A stretch of 64,000 bases of DNA from Clostridia bacterium (GCA_022793335.1 JAAWCQ010000009.1:210379-274378), one strand, 5' to 3'; shown: positions 17,204 to 25,473, numbered from the stretch's first letter. The notes: generated from the sequence alone by a model not told the origin. Made by a program: numbers and translations.

Positions 17204-18265
17204 TTAAGAAATTTCAATTTCATAGTCAAAAGCCATTTTCTTGCTTTCACGCTCTGTAAGAGTAAAGCTGCTTTGTTTTTCTGGAACAGTATAAAGTCCG
17301 GTAATAAACTCTTCTGCTGAATATACTCTTGCATCAGTTGTGAAATCATGACTTGCATTTACGCCGTCAATGTGGTTTCTGATGTTTTCATTATTTGTCT
17401 TAAGCGATTTGTCAAAGATAAAGTCTTTGCCATTATTTGTGACCAAAATCATGCCAGCGATGTTTGCAATAGCGGCAATCTTTGAATCTCCAAATATACC
17501 AACAGAATTTATATCTTCCGCCATAGGTTTGGTATCAGCCACTTCATCATTTGCAGTACGATATTCTCTTGCAAGAGAGGCTATTTCTTCTCTAACATCC
17601 TTTTTCGCACGGATAAATATTGTAAAATTTCTTGCCAAAGACTCTACTTCAGATTTAGACCAAGTCACCCAACCAGCATCACTCTTTTTTTGTTTAGTAT
17701 GCTCATGAATTTCTTCATAAGAGATATAAGGCACACAAAGCCTATACTTCCCCTCTACAGCACCCTGAAAGATTATGCCGTCATTGATAGACTCCCTTAA
17801 AAGCCTGTAAGCATTCATTTCTTTTTCAACTTCACTGAATTTTGTAAGTGAATTAAGCTCTGCCTGCATTCTATCTGCATCCAACGCAGACTTATCTCTT
17901 TTTGCTTGAGGAATATTTGGCTCTTTTCTATAAACAACCTCATCACCATTTACATGTGCAACAACCTCTCCCACGCTTAAATGCCTTTTAAGTTGAATCT
18001 CTGAAATCAGCTTAGCTTCACGATTGTTTACATATTCTTTATATTTCTCCAGCTTTTCATCAAAAGATAAATTGGCAAACTTTTTATTAAAATCTTCACC
18101 AAAGCTTTCTGTCAATTTTTCTTCTTTTTTCTTCAACATCTTGATTCTGCTGTTTATAAAATCACCCAAGCTTTCACGACCATACTTTTCAATGTGATTA
18201 TTATAATCAATCATCTTAAAAAAGACACAAGAATCAATCATTACATCTATTCTTTCACTTGCCAT
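17204..18265 (-). CDS. Large PIN-domain protein (putative ribonuclease)
   Basis: 353 residues. The ends show a split PIN-like fold. The N-terminal strand VMIDSCVFF has Asp11, an acidic site is in VPYISYEEIHEH (Glu184/185), and the C-terminal block GDSKIAAIANIAGMILVTNNGKDF supplies Asp260 and Asp281. Four such acids form the metal site of PIN nucleases. Between residues ~25 and ~160 is a long charged, helical insertion. The protein is much larger than the ~130-residue VapC toxins. It starts 2 bp after a small coiled-coil gene with which it shares a strong promoter. RNase activity and target are inferred from the fold only. Confidence 0.65.
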   Translation of the reverse strand: MASERIDVMIDSCVFFKMIDYNNHIEKYGRESLGDFINSRIKMLKKKEEKLTESFGEDFNKKFANLSFDEKLEKYKEYVNNREAKLISEIQLKRHLSVGEVVAHVNGDEVVYRKEPNIPQAKRDKSALDADRMQAELNSLTKFSEVEKEMNAYRLLRESINDGIIFQGAVEGKYRLCVPYISYEEIHEHTKQKKSDAGWVTWSKSEVESLARNFTIFIRAKKDVREEIASLAREYRTANDEVADTKPMAEDINSVGIFGDSKIAAIANIAGMILVTNNGKDFIFDKSLKTNNENIRNHIDGVNASHDFTTDARVYSAEEFITGLYTVPEKQSSFTLTERESKKMAFDYEIEIS

Positions 18266-18267
18266 AA

Positions 18268-18513
18268 TTATTTCCTCTTTTTACCCTCTTCATTTTCTGA
18301 AATCTCAAGAGTTTTCATTCCAACTTCTTCAGCAAACGCATCCGCCACCCTTGCAGTCTCATCCATATCGCGTTCTTCTCTATTCCATTGTTCATGCTGT
18401 TTTTCAAATGCCGCATGTTTTTCAAGCAAAGCATCAAGCTCCCGTTCACTCTCTTCCCATTCAGCTTTCTTTTCTTTAAGCTTTTCGTCCTCAAGCTTAT
18501 CTTTATCTTCCAT
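18268..18513 (-). CDS. Small charged coiled-coil protein, PIN partner
   Basis: 81 residues, nearly all Glu, Lys, Asp and Arg in a heptad-like pattern (EEKLKEKKAEWEESERELDALLEKH), ending in a basic tail GKKRK. No family recognised. It is translated from an excellent AAAGGAGG site and ends 2 bp before the PIN-domain gene. That order and spacing resemble antitoxin-toxin pairs, but no DNA-binding motif is visible, so it may instead be a structural or regulatory partner. Confidence 0.6.
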   Translation of the reverse strand: MEDKDKLEDEKLKEKKAEWEESERELDALLEKHAAFEKQHEQWNREERDMDETARVADAFAEEVGMKTLEISENEEGKKRK

Positions 18514-18563
18514 GCCCGCCTCCTTTTGCGATTATTTTTAAATAAACCGCTTATCTTAATTTT

Positions 18564-18591
18564 ATTATACCACAAAAGCCTCAAATGTCAA
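18564..18591 (-). promoter_or_regulatory. Promoter of the coiled-coil/PIN pair
   Basis: Consensus TTGACA (18586-18591), 16-bp spacer, TATAAT (18564-18569) on the minus strand, about 50 bp upstream of the coiled-coil ATG. Among the strongest promoters in the accessory region. Confidence 0.8.
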
Positions 18592-18620
18592 TTCCAAGGC
18601 TCAAAATATCCATTATAAAA

Positions 18621-18649
18621 GCAAAAAAGTGCAAAAACTTGCACTTTTA
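18621..18649 (-). terminator. Rho-independent terminator
   Basis: Stem AAAGTGCAA/TTGCACTTT with a short loop and a T-rich run on the minus strand. It overlaps the stop codon of the 18647 gene and separates it from the PIN operon promoter. Confidence 0.8.
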
Positions 18650-19240
18650 GTCATTTTGATTCTTTTCATCATCGTCTTGTTCAAATTCAGGGTAAATATC
18701 ATAATAATCATCTTCTGCAGAGGCAGCATTAAATAAAATACTTTGCCCTTCCGCATTGCTTTCTCCAATCAATTTTTGAAGCTCATTTCCTTTCCACTTT
18801 GATTCCATCAAGCAATAAAGTCCGCCCATCATGCCCGCAATAGACACACCAAGCGTTGCCAAAGTATAAATCTGTCTTGATTTCATAAAGCCTTCAACTT
18901 TGTTATAGCTTTCAGCGTCACCATTTTCGTCAAAATATTCCTGCACCCCTGACAACTTTCCGTAATGATTTAAATAGGCAACATAAACATCTCTTGAAAT
19001 TTCTTTATCATTAAACTGTTGTTCATACTCTGCTTTTTTCTCTTCAGCATATTCGTAATAACCAGTTTCTTCTAAAACACTATCAATCTTATTGTCAAAT
19101 GGAATTGTTCCAAAAATTGCAGCACCTATTGAGCCCACAGCCGCTAAAGCAAGCGTAAAGCCTGCAATACATGTTGCCGTTTCTTTTTTCTTTAAAATTG
19201 CAACCTTTTCTCTAAAAGGTAAATTTTTATTCTTTTTCAT
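18647..19240 (-). CDS. Two-helix membrane protein with acidic tail
   Basis: 197 residues, no known family. Helix 1 at about 22-46 and helix 2 at about 123-144 enclose a ~75-residue acidic/aromatic segment (YYEYAEEKKAEYEQQF). The C-terminus is very acidic (AEDDYYDIYPEFEQDDDEKNQND). Topology matches 16595 and 62432. It lies 12 bp after the GNAT-like gene and is probably co-transcribed with it from the promoter at 19889. The RBS is AAAAGGAAAAAA. Confidence 0.65.
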   Translation of the reverse strand: MKKNKNLPFREKVAILKKKETATCIAGFTLALAAVGSIGAAIFGTIPFDNKIDSVLEETGYYEYAEEKKAEYEQQFNDKEISRDVYVAYLNHYGKLSGVQEYFDENGDAESYNKVEGFMKSRQIYTLATLGVSIAGMMGGLYCLMESKWKGNELQKLIGESNAEGQSILFNAASAEDDYYDIYPEFEQDDDEKNQND

Positions 19241-19252
19241 TTTTTTCCTTTT

Positions 19253-19810
19253 CTATAAATCTATTTCTTCTTCATCCTCAGTTTCATGTTCTGGAAATCT
19301 TTTCCAAAGCTCGTTCCATCTTCCAGCACCCTGCTCAAGAACAAAGCCTTCACCTTTGAAAAGCTCATCAAACTTAAACTCGCCTTTAAAGCAAGGATAA
19401 TATCTTCCATTGATAGAGCCAGCTCCGCACAATTTTGAAACTTGTTCCAACTGCTTAAGCATTTCAACAGCAATAGTGTGACGATTTTCTACTTCAAGGT
19501 CAACATTCAAAAGCATAAGGTCAACAATGTTGTCTAAGCGATAGCTCAATTGTCCAACAACATCGCCATTTTCATTAAAAGCTTTAATCACATAATAAGG
19601 GGTAGCATCTTCCTCATCTCTTTCCTTAGAAAAGCGAAATTCAATCATTTCTTTCATGTCATTATTTGTAAGTCTCATTCTTTCAAAAGAGATTTTTTCA
19701 ATAAGCTTTTTGCCTTTATCTTCGCCCAGTCTTTTGATTATTTTAAATTCTTCAGTATAGCTTTCAGTCATTCTTTTTTCAATTTCTTTTTTACCAAGCC
19801 TATAAGCCAT
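19253..19810 (-). CDS. Putative GNAT-fold protein
   Basis: 185 residues. The middle (VVGQLSYRLDNIVDLMLLNVDLEVENR...AVEMLKQLEQVSKLCG) followed by RYYPCFKGEFKFDELFKGEGFVLEQG looks like the beta4-alpha3 and beta5-alpha4 parts of a divergent GNAT N-acetyltransferase, ending in an xGF motif before a charged tail (EDEEEIDL). The acetyl-CoA pyrophosphate loop is not clear, so catalysis is uncertain. First gene of a two-gene unit with the membrane protein at 18647. GGAGG ribosome site. Confidence 0.45.
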   Translation of the reverse strand: MAYRLGKKEIEKRMTESYTEEFKIIKRLGEDKGKKLIEKISFERMRLTNNDMKEMIEFRFSKERDEEDATPYYVIKAFNENGDVVGQLSYRLDNIVDLMLLNVDLEVENRHTIAVEMLKQLEQVSKLCGAGSINGRYYPCFKGEFKFDELFKGEGFVLEQGAGRWNELWKRFPEHETEDEEEIDL

Positions 19811-19888
19811 ACCAACCTCCTAAGCAACGATTTAATTTCTTTGCAAAGCCTAAAAAATCGAAGCTCTTTGCAAATATAATCGTTATTT

Positions 19889-19917
19889 ATTATATCATTC
19901 AACAGCCCCAAAGTCAA
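19889..19917 (-). promoter_or_regulatory. Promoter of the GNAT-like/two-helix unit
   Basis: TTGACT (19912-19917), 17 bp, TATAAT (19889-19894) on the minus strand, about 80 bp upstream of the GNAT-like ATG. Confidence 0.8.
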
Positions 19918-19980
19918 TACCCAATTTAATATCAAAACTGAGGCCAACGAACAAGAAAATTAAGAAAATTATACTAAAAA

Positions 19981-20826
19981 TCATGTTTTTTCTGCATTTT
20001 CACTTGTTTTTTGCGCTATTATTGCTTTATTTTGTTTTTTCTCTTCCATTTTCCAATGAATAAGCCCATAACAATCATTTACCAAAAACACCCCAAAACT
20101 TAACACTGTTGGCAAAAAGCCAATTCCGTTTGACGCAACTTGAAAACTCCAAAGCACAATCAAAATTATGTCGTTAAGCATAAAGCCAAGCGCATAATAG
20201 GTACATCTTCTAAGCTCTAAATAAGAAGCCACAAGTGAGGTGATAAGTGAAATGGTGCTTATGATAAGTTGTTGAGTATTAAGCGCCCGCAAAAGAAAGA
20301 AAAAGCCAACTGTAAGTGGAATGGTCGCCAGCGCAACATACAAATATTCAAGCCCATGAATTTTGTTTATTTTTACGACAGACTTATTTTCACTGCTTCT
20401 GTTTTTATACCAAGAAAAAATTATGAAAATACTTAAAGGAAGCATTATTACAGCATATATAATCGCTTCTCCATAATATTTTTGCATGATTGAAACGGTA
20501 ATATAAAGTGCACAATAGGCAATACTTAAAAATTGCGCTGCAACCAACCCCTTAGCCACCATAAGCACAGAAGTCACACCAATAATCGAACAAATATAAG
20601 AAAGTGGATTTTTATCTTCACCTATTGCAAAACAAACAGTGATTAAAACTATGCTGAAAAATAAAAATATTATTTCAAACCAATTCCAGTTTTTTAAAAC
20701 TTTCTTAATAAAGTTGGTTTTTGAAGGTGCACTTTCTTTTAACTCTTCTTGACTTTGCTCAGGTAATTGCACATCCTCTTCCCTTTCATTTCCCTCTTTT
20801 CTTTCTTCATTTTCAATATTCAACAT
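19981..20826 (-). CDS. PnuC-family nicotinamide riboside/NMN-type transporter
   Basis: About 281 residues. A hydrophilic acidic N-terminus (~1-45) precedes about seven or eight membrane helices starting NWFEIIFLFFSIVLI. The end ALGFMLNDIILIVLWS...FLVNDCYGLIHWKMEE fits PnuC-type uptake facilitators for vitamin B3 ribosides. The longest frame opens at a TTG (20835); the ATG at 20826 is likelier, though GGAGGG lies very close to it. It is 22 bp downstream of a nucleotidyltransferase-like gene, probably one operon. Substrate not determinable; family assignment moderate. Confidence 0.65.
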   Translation of the reverse strand: MLNIENEERKEGNEREEDVQLPEQSQEELKESAPSKTNFIKKVLKNWNWFEIIFLFFSIVLITVCFAIGEDKNPLSYICSIIGVTSVLMVAKGLVAAQFLSIAYCALYITVSIMQKYYGEAIIYAVIMLPLSIFIIFSWYKNRSSENKSVVKINKIHGLEYLYVALATIPLTVGFFFLLRALNTQQLIISTISLITSLVASYLELRRCTYYALGFMLNDIILIVLWSFQVASNGIGFLPTVLSFGVFLVNDCYGLIHWKMEEKKQNKAIIAQKTSENAEKT

Positions 20827-20848
20827 GCCCTCCAAAGCAAAAATATGG

Positions 20849-21412
20849 TTATTCGTTTACAATTTCATCCTCTTCATCAAAAATCATATCGCCCTTTTCA
20901 ATATCATTTTTAATTTCTTGAACAATTCCTCGCCTTTTAAGCTCCTCCATAAATCCAAAAATTTTTGCACTTCTCTCTTTAAAACGCGAAGAATTTGGAT
21001 GAAGAAGGTCATCGTTTACAATCACAGCCCTTCCTGTCTGCAAGGCATTTTCAAAGCCTTTAACTACAAATTTATGCTGACTGGCATTATAAAAAAGTCC
21101 ATCTATGTTATAAACAATAATCTCATCAAGGTTTTTAAGTGGAATAAAATCAATCTCTTTTTCATCCATCAAAATCTTTGGTTTTCCAAAAGTGTTAAGC
21201 TTGTATTTAAGATTGTGTTTTTCAATAAAATCAAATATTCCTTCTCGATTGTTAAGCAAGAAAAGGTCAATATCTTTTGGCTTTTTGCCAATTATCATAT
21301 CACGAATTAAGCCGCCGCACAAATATAAATCACTGCCATAATCGTGATTTACAAACATAGAATAATTTTTTATCAAATATTCATCAATTCTTTTACTTAA
21401 CTGTTTAAGCAT
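20849..21412 (-). CDS. Stand-alone poly(A) polymerase/CCA-type nucleotidyltransferase head
   Basis: 187 residues. LYLCGGLIRDMIIGKKPKDIDLFLLN (about 30-55) is the signature of class II nucleotidyltransferases of the CCA-adding/poly(A) polymerase family, with GG, RD and the metal-binding DID. Family members are usually about 400 residues with RNA-binding neck, body and tail domains. Here only the head plus ~100 residues remain, ending in an acidic tail. It is probably a specialised or degenerate enzyme rather than the tRNA CCA enzyme. Promoter at 21428-21456, with a leader of only about 9 nt. Confidence 0.65.
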   Translation of the reverse strand: MLKQLSKRIDEYLIKNYSMFVNHDYGSDLYLCGGLIRDMIIGKKPKDIDLFLLNNREGIFDFIEKHNLKYKLNTFGKPKILMDEKEIDFIPLKNLDEIIVYNIDGLFYNASQHKFVVKGFENALQTGRAVIVNDDLLHPNSSRFKERSAKIFGFMEELKRRGIVQEIKNDIEKGDMIFDEEDEIVNE

Positions 21413-21427
21413 AATTTCTTCATGGTT

Positions 21428-21456
21428 ATTTTATCATATCATACCCTCTCAGTCAA
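21428..21456 (-). promoter_or_regulatory. Promoter of the nucleotidyltransferase/pnuC-like operon
   Basis: TTGACT (21451-21456), 17 bp, TAAAAT (21428-21433), minus strand. The -10 ends 15 nt before the ATG. Confidence 0.65.
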
Positions 21457-21553
21457 TATCCAAACTGGCAGAATTTATATTTTTTTCTTGCCTATTTCAG
21501 TGAAGAATGCTATAATTAAAGCAATTAAAAAAAAGAGTAATTAAGGAGAAAAA

Positions 21554-22216
21554 ATGGCTGAATTTGAACAAATTGACATGTCAAAAACGACAAGAGAGGG
21601 CACATATAAATGGTTTAAATCCTTTTCAAACACCACCTATGGAATAAATGCCGAGCTTGACATAACCAAACTTTTGACGCTGTCTAGAAAGCGTGGCGAC
21701 TCATTTTTTATCAATATGCTCTATATTGTTACGCGTGGGGTAAACAACATTGATGAAATGAGAATAAGGCTTGTGGATGACACACCTGTTAAATATAAAA
21801 TCGTCCATCCCGGCATAACTGTCATGACAAAATCTGGCAATTATGAAAATGCCAACTTGAAATATTATGAAGATTACAAAACTTTTTACAGTGAAGGCAA
21901 GAAAATCATAGATGAAATAAAAAATCACATTACACCCCAAAAGCGTGACTACAATCCAAAAAATACTTGGGATGATGTCTATATCACCTGCCTGCCATGG
22001 CTTTCATTTACTCAAATGACACACCCTATTCCAGACTGCAAATCCTCTCAAAGCATTCCACGACTTTGCTGGGGCAAGTTTTATCAAAATGGCGAAAAAA
22101 CAATGATAACTCTCAACATCACAGTCAGTCACATGTTTGTTGACGGATTCCCACTTTCGCAGACTTTTATTGAGATACAAAAACTTCTTGACGAGGCTGA
22201 AAAATATCTTATTTAA
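21554..22216 (+). CDS. Chloramphenicol acetyltransferase-like protein
   Basis: 220 residues, the size of CatA-type trimeric acetyltransferases. The C-terminal active-site motif reads SHMFVDGFPLSQTF, keeping the catalytic His and the DG of the HHxxxDG motif although the first His is Ser. Upstream, SFTQMTHPI...SIPRLCWGKF matches the substrate-face strands. It has its own promoter region and an AAGGAG site. Chromosomal CAT-like genes are common in gut Firmicutes and need not confer chloramphenicol resistance. Confidence 0.85.
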   Translation: MAEFEQIDMSKTTREGTYKWFKSFSNTTYGINAELDITKLLTLSRKRGDSFFINMLYIVTRGVNNIDEMRIRLVDDTPVKYKIVHPGITVMTKSGNYENANLKYYEDYKTFYSEGKKIIDEIKNHITPQKRDYNPKNTWDDVYITCLPWLSFTQMTHPIPDCKSSQSIPRLCWGKFYQNGEKTMITLNITVSHMFVDGFPLSQTFIEIQKLLDEAEKYLI

Positions 22217-22269
22217 ACAAAAAGCCTGAAAATTAAACAATTTTTAATCAAAAATCAAGAAAAAACATA

Positions 22270-22297
22270 AAAAAACAGCAAATTTTGCTGTTTTTTA
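22270..22297. terminator. Bidirectional terminator
   Basis: Stem AAAAAACAGCAAA/TTTGCTGTTTTTT between the convergent CAT-like gene (+) and the 22295 gene (-). A/T arms give U-tracts on both strands. Confidence 0.8.
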
Positions 22298-22879
22298 ATC
22301 ATTATAATAATCTTCATCAATAGATGGCAATTCCTCTTCATCTTCTCCTAAATCAATATTTTTATCTAAATTTTGATTTTTTGACTGCGCCTTATTGTCA
22401 ACAAAAGTGCTTTTCAATTTTTGACCATTAAATTTTTCATATAAATATTCAAGTCTTTCAAAACTCTTCTTAAACTCCTTAAGTTTGACTGGAGTCCTAA
22501 GTTTGATTGAGGGAGTAAGACCTAAAGCATTTTTTGAGAAAAAAATTTCAGAGGTTACAGTTTTATCTTCACTCATCACCGATTTTACCTCTGTCAAATT
22601 TTTCAAGTTTACAAAGGCATTTTGATAAGTTAATATAGAATAAAAACTATCGGTAAAATATTCGCCCATACATTTTTCGAAAGCTTCATAATCATAATCA
22701 AAATACTCACTTCTGCTTACTTCATAGGTCAAAGGAATTTTGCTTCCGTCTGCCATGTATGCAATCAAAAAATATACTAAATTTCCATTGCCTATGTCTT
22801 TTTGCCTAGTTGCGACAATATTGACATCTTCAGGGTTTCTTATTTGCTTAATATTGTTTTTTATAAAAAGCTTGTGCAT
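22295..22879 (-). CDS. Hypothetical protein with acidic C-terminal tail motif
   Basis: 194 residues, not recognised. It is predicted soluble, with a mixed alpha/beta N-terminal ~140 residues, a basic helical stretch (PVKLKEFKKSFERLEYLYEKFNG), a polar linker and the tail EDEEELPSIDEDYYND. The helix plus tail is repeated in the 54-residue ORF at 25637. GAGGAGAGGTT precedes the ATG. It is transcribed alone, between two terminators. Confidence 0.65.
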   Translation of the reverse strand: MHKLFIKNNIKQIRNPEDVNIVATRQKDIGNGNLVYFLIAYMADGSKIPLTYEVSRSEYFDYDYEAFEKCMGEYFTDSFYSILTYQNAFVNLKNLTEVKSVMSEDKTVTSEIFFSKNALGLTPSIKLRTPVKLKEFKKSFERLEYLYEKFNGQKLKSTFVDNKAQSKNQNLDKNIDLGEDEEELPSIDEDYYND

Positions 22880-22938
22880 AACCTCTCCTCATTTTTATTG
22901 TTATAACATTTTTTATTATCTTTTTCAATATTTATAAA

Positions 22939-22970
22939 CAAAAAAAGCGCAAATTTAATACGCTTTTTTA
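22939..22970 (-). terminator. Terminator after superoxide reductase gene
   Basis: Stem AAAAAAGCG/CGCTTTTTT with an 11-nt loop, just downstream of the 22986 stop on the minus strand. Confidence 0.75.
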
Positions 22971-22985
22971 TTTGAAATTTTAAGA

Positions 22986-23360
22986 TTAAATCTCTGTTGC
23001 CCACAAACCATGTTTATTGCAATATGAATAAACTTTTGCATTTGCAAAGTAAGGGAATTTCACTTCAGCCGCCTGACCAGCTTTAAGATGTTTTTTAATC
23101 TCAACCCCATCTGCTGAAAGCATTATCCATTCAATAAAATGTTCGTCTTCCATAACATGATTGACTTTGACAGTAATCTCATCGTCTGACTTCTCAACAA
23201 CAGGCAAGTGTTTTTCAACAGCACCATCTGAGTTGTTTGCCTTGCAAAAGGCCATTTCTTGACCGCAGCATTTAATTCCGCAGTTGTCACAGGTGCAATC
23301 ATGCAAAACTTCCACTACTGCGCCGCATTTTACACATTTTTTCAATATCAATTCTTTCAT
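22986..23360 (-). CDS. dfx: Desulfoferrodoxin-type superoxide reductase
   Basis: 124 residues. It reduces superoxide to peroxide in anaerobes without making oxygen. The iron site of the SOR domain is visible: EKHLP, NHVMEDEHFIEWI and YCNKHGLW supply four His and one Cys. The N-terminus holds cysteines (KKCVKCGAVV...CTCDNCGIKCC) resembling, but not exactly matching, the desulforedoxin-type centre. It has its own GGAGGA site and a terminator. It supports an anaerobic lifestyle. Confidence 0.93.
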   Translation of the reverse strand: MKELILKKCVKCGAVVEVLHDCTCDNCGIKCCGQEMAFCKANNSDGAVEKHLPVVEKSDDEITVKVNHVMEDEHFIEWIMLSADGVEIKKHLKAGQAAEVKFPYFANAKVYSYCNKHGLWATEI

Positions 23361-23468
23361 TCCATCCTCCTTATAATAAGTTTTGAAAGCATATATATTT
23401 TAATATGATTTTAATTTAAAAGCAAACGAATTATAATAAAAATTCAATTTTTCCTTGCCTCGCAATAT

Positions 23469-23505
23469 AAAAAAAAGCATAGTTTAATTTAAACCAGCTT
23501 TTTTC
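23469..23505 (-). terminator. Terminator after natAB-like operon
   Basis: Stem AAAAAAGC/GCTTTTTT with an inner GTTTA/TAAAC arm, about 60 bp downstream of the natB-like stop on the minus strand. Confidence 0.65.
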
Positions 23506-23510
23506 TTATT

Positions 23511-23579
23511 TACTCAAATTTGTCAATTATTTATCAAAAATGATTACTCAGATTTGACATTTATTTATTAAACATGATT
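23511..23579. repeat. Two tandem ~35-bp direct repeats at the natB-like 3' end
   Basis: Copies at 23511-23545 and 23545-23579 (period 34), both beginning TACTCA and ending ATGATT with a few mismatches. The second copy contains the last codons and stop of the permease gene; the first lies outside it. This looks like a local duplication of the gene end. Confidence 0.65.
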
Positions 23580-24697
23580 TTTTCGCTTTTAAACATAAAA
23601 CTGAGCAGCACAATTAAAACAACCGAGACCACAAGATTTGACAATATTGAAAGCACTACGCCAAGCGGAGAAATTGAAAAAGTCATGATTGAAGAGATTA
23701 CAAGTCCGCTTCCAAGAAGAGGAATTGCATAGAGCCCTACAGACGAAGTCGAAACAAACATTGACGCCATGCCCATTATCAAAATAACCATCATAAGCGG
23801 TGTAATAAGTGAGCTTGCTTCTTTTACGCTCTTTGCATAGGCTGATATTACTGAAAAAGCAGATATTATTACCAGCACTACAGATATTATAATTCCAAAA
23901 AGCATGAAATAGTCACCAACCGAATAGAAGGCGGCAGTATTTGCACCAATTATTCCATTCATAAGTTTTGGCAGCGATAATATTACGCCAATAAAGCTTG
24001 ACAGACCACTCAGCACCGCAAAGCAGGAAAGGCTGACTATCTTTCCAATTGCAAGCTGCCACCTTTTTATTGGAGTGATAAGCATTGTTGCCATTGTTCC
24101 CCTTTCCTTTTCACCAGCAATTGACTCAGACGCAACCATAATGCAGGCAGAGGCAAGAAGAGAAAACATAAGCATTGGCACAATTGCAGAGAGAATGCTT
24201 CCTGCAAGCTCGCTTTCTTTTGCAAGGTCGAATTTAACATCAGCGCTTCCATTCAATGTAAAGGAAGTCTCCATATAAGTATTAAAGACCGCGCTTATCA
24301 TTATATAAGCAGCATTTGAGTCTTCTTTTGCAGAATTGTAATAGATTTGAATATCAGGGCATTTTCCTTCATTTAAATCTTCAACAAAGTTTTCTGGGAA
24401 GACTATAAAAAGCTCCGCACCGCCCTCTGCGACCTCAGCTTTTGCTTCGTCAATCGTTTTTTCTTCGGTTTTTATTTTAAGCACCCCTTCAAGCACAGGC
24501 GCAAATTCAACTGGAACATTTTGCACATAAGCGGCTGGTTTATAATCTTTTGGCTTATTGTGACTTGAGGTAACCGTTCCTATCAAGGTATATACAAGAT
24601 AAATCATAAGTCCTGGCAAAAGCAGGCTTAATATCATTCTTCTGTCTTTAAAAAACCTTGCAAATTCTTTTTTAATTATTGACCACACGCTTTTCAT
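23561..24697 (-). CDS. ABC-2 type exporter permease (NatB-like)
   Basis: 378 residues. A cytosolic start (WSIIKKEFARFFKDRRMILSLLLPGLMIYLVY) leads into helix 1. A ~140-residue extracellular domain (about 35-175) follows, then five further helices including the GEKERGTMATMLITPIKRWQLAIGKI coupling segment. This is the NatB/ABC-2 architecture, linked in Bacillus to Na+ extrusion, but many such pairs export other substrates. It overlaps the ATPase gene by 4 bp (ATGA-type), so coupling is expected. Confidence 0.85.
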   Translation of the reverse strand: MKSVWSIIKKEFARFFKDRRMILSLLLPGLMIYLVYTLIGTVTSSHNKPKDYKPAAYVQNVPVEFAPVLEGVLKIKTEEKTIDEAKAEVAEGGAELFIVFPENFVEDLNEGKCPDIQIYYNSAKEDSNAAYIMISAVFNTYMETSFTLNGSADVKFDLAKESELAGSILSAIVPMLMFSLLASACIMVASESIAGEKERGTMATMLITPIKRWQLAIGKIVSLSCFAVLSGLSSFIGVILSLPKLMNGIIGANTAAFYSVGDYFMLFGIIISVVLVIISAFSVISAYAKSVKEASSLITPLMMVILIMGMASMFVSTSSVGLYAIPLLGSGLVISSIMTFSISPLGVVLSILSNLVVSVVLIVLLSFMFKSEKIMFNK

Positions 24698-25467
24698 TGT
24701 TTGCCTCCAAAACTGTCATACAACTGGAAAAAGGCATCTTCAAGACACATCTCTTTGGTTATATTTTCAAGTGTATCCACCTTCGCCAGTTTTCCGTTGA
24801 TAATAATTCCCACCCTGTCACATAGCTTTTCGACCAGACTGAAAATATGTGTTGAAAGAATAATTGTTTTGCCTTGCGCTTTAAGCTCTTGTAAAAAGTC
24901 GGTTACAACCTTTGCAGTAATTACATCCAAGCCATTTGTTGGCTCATCAAATATAATCACTTCAGGATCATGAACAATTGAAATTACAAGCGACACCTTT
25001 TGCTTCATGCCTGTTGACAGGTTTGCAAGTTTTACCTCTGCAAACTGGTCAATACCAAACTTACTAAATAGATTGCGTTTGCGCTCGTCACTTGTCGCCT
25101 TATCAATTTGATAAAGCTCACTGAAAAAATCAAACAGATAGTTTGGCGTAAAAAAGTCTTCAAGTTTAAGCTCGCTTGTCAAAAAGCCAATCTTTTTTCT
25201 CACTTCATTTTGCTGTGAGGCAACATTGAAGCCAGCAATGAAAGCATTTCCACTGTCTGCTTTAATAAGGGTTGCAAGTATTCTCAGCGTGGTAGTCTTT
25301 CCTGCTCCGTTTGGCCCAAGCAAGCCAAAAATCTCACCTTTGTAAGCGACAAGCGAAAGGTCATCAACCGCCACTTTGATATCTGCATTTGTCTTTTCAA
25401 GCTTCTTTTGCTTTCTTGAAAGCTTGAAAGTCTTTTTTAAATTTTCTATTCTTAATATTTCTTCCAT
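24694..25467 (-). CDS. ABC exporter ATPase (NatA-like)
   Basis: 257 residues from the ATG at 25467 (MEEILRIENLKKTF). It has Walker A GPNGAGKTTT, signature LSTGMKQKVSL, Walker B VIIFDEPTNGLD and the switch His in STHIFSL. It is followed by the permease gene. No ribosome site precedes this ATG. Instead the -10 box ends 6 nt before it, so a leaderless mRNA is likely. An in-frame TTG at 25500 is actually the -35 box and is rejected as start. Expression may vary through the G9 tract in the promoter. Confidence 0.9.
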   Translation of the reverse strand: MEEILRIENLKKTFKLSRKQKKLEKTNADIKVAVDDLSLVAYKGEIFGLLGPNGAGKTTTLRILATLIKADSGNAFIAGFNVASQQNEVRKKIGFLTSELKLEDFFTPNYLFDFFSELYQIDKATSDERKRNLFSKFGIDQFAEVKLANLSTGMKQKVSLVISIVHDPEVIIFDEPTNGLDVITAKVVTDFLQELKAQGKTIILSTHIFSLVEKLCDRVGIIINGKLAKVDTLENITKEMCLEDAFFQLYDSFGGKQ

Positions 25468-25473
25468 GTTAAG

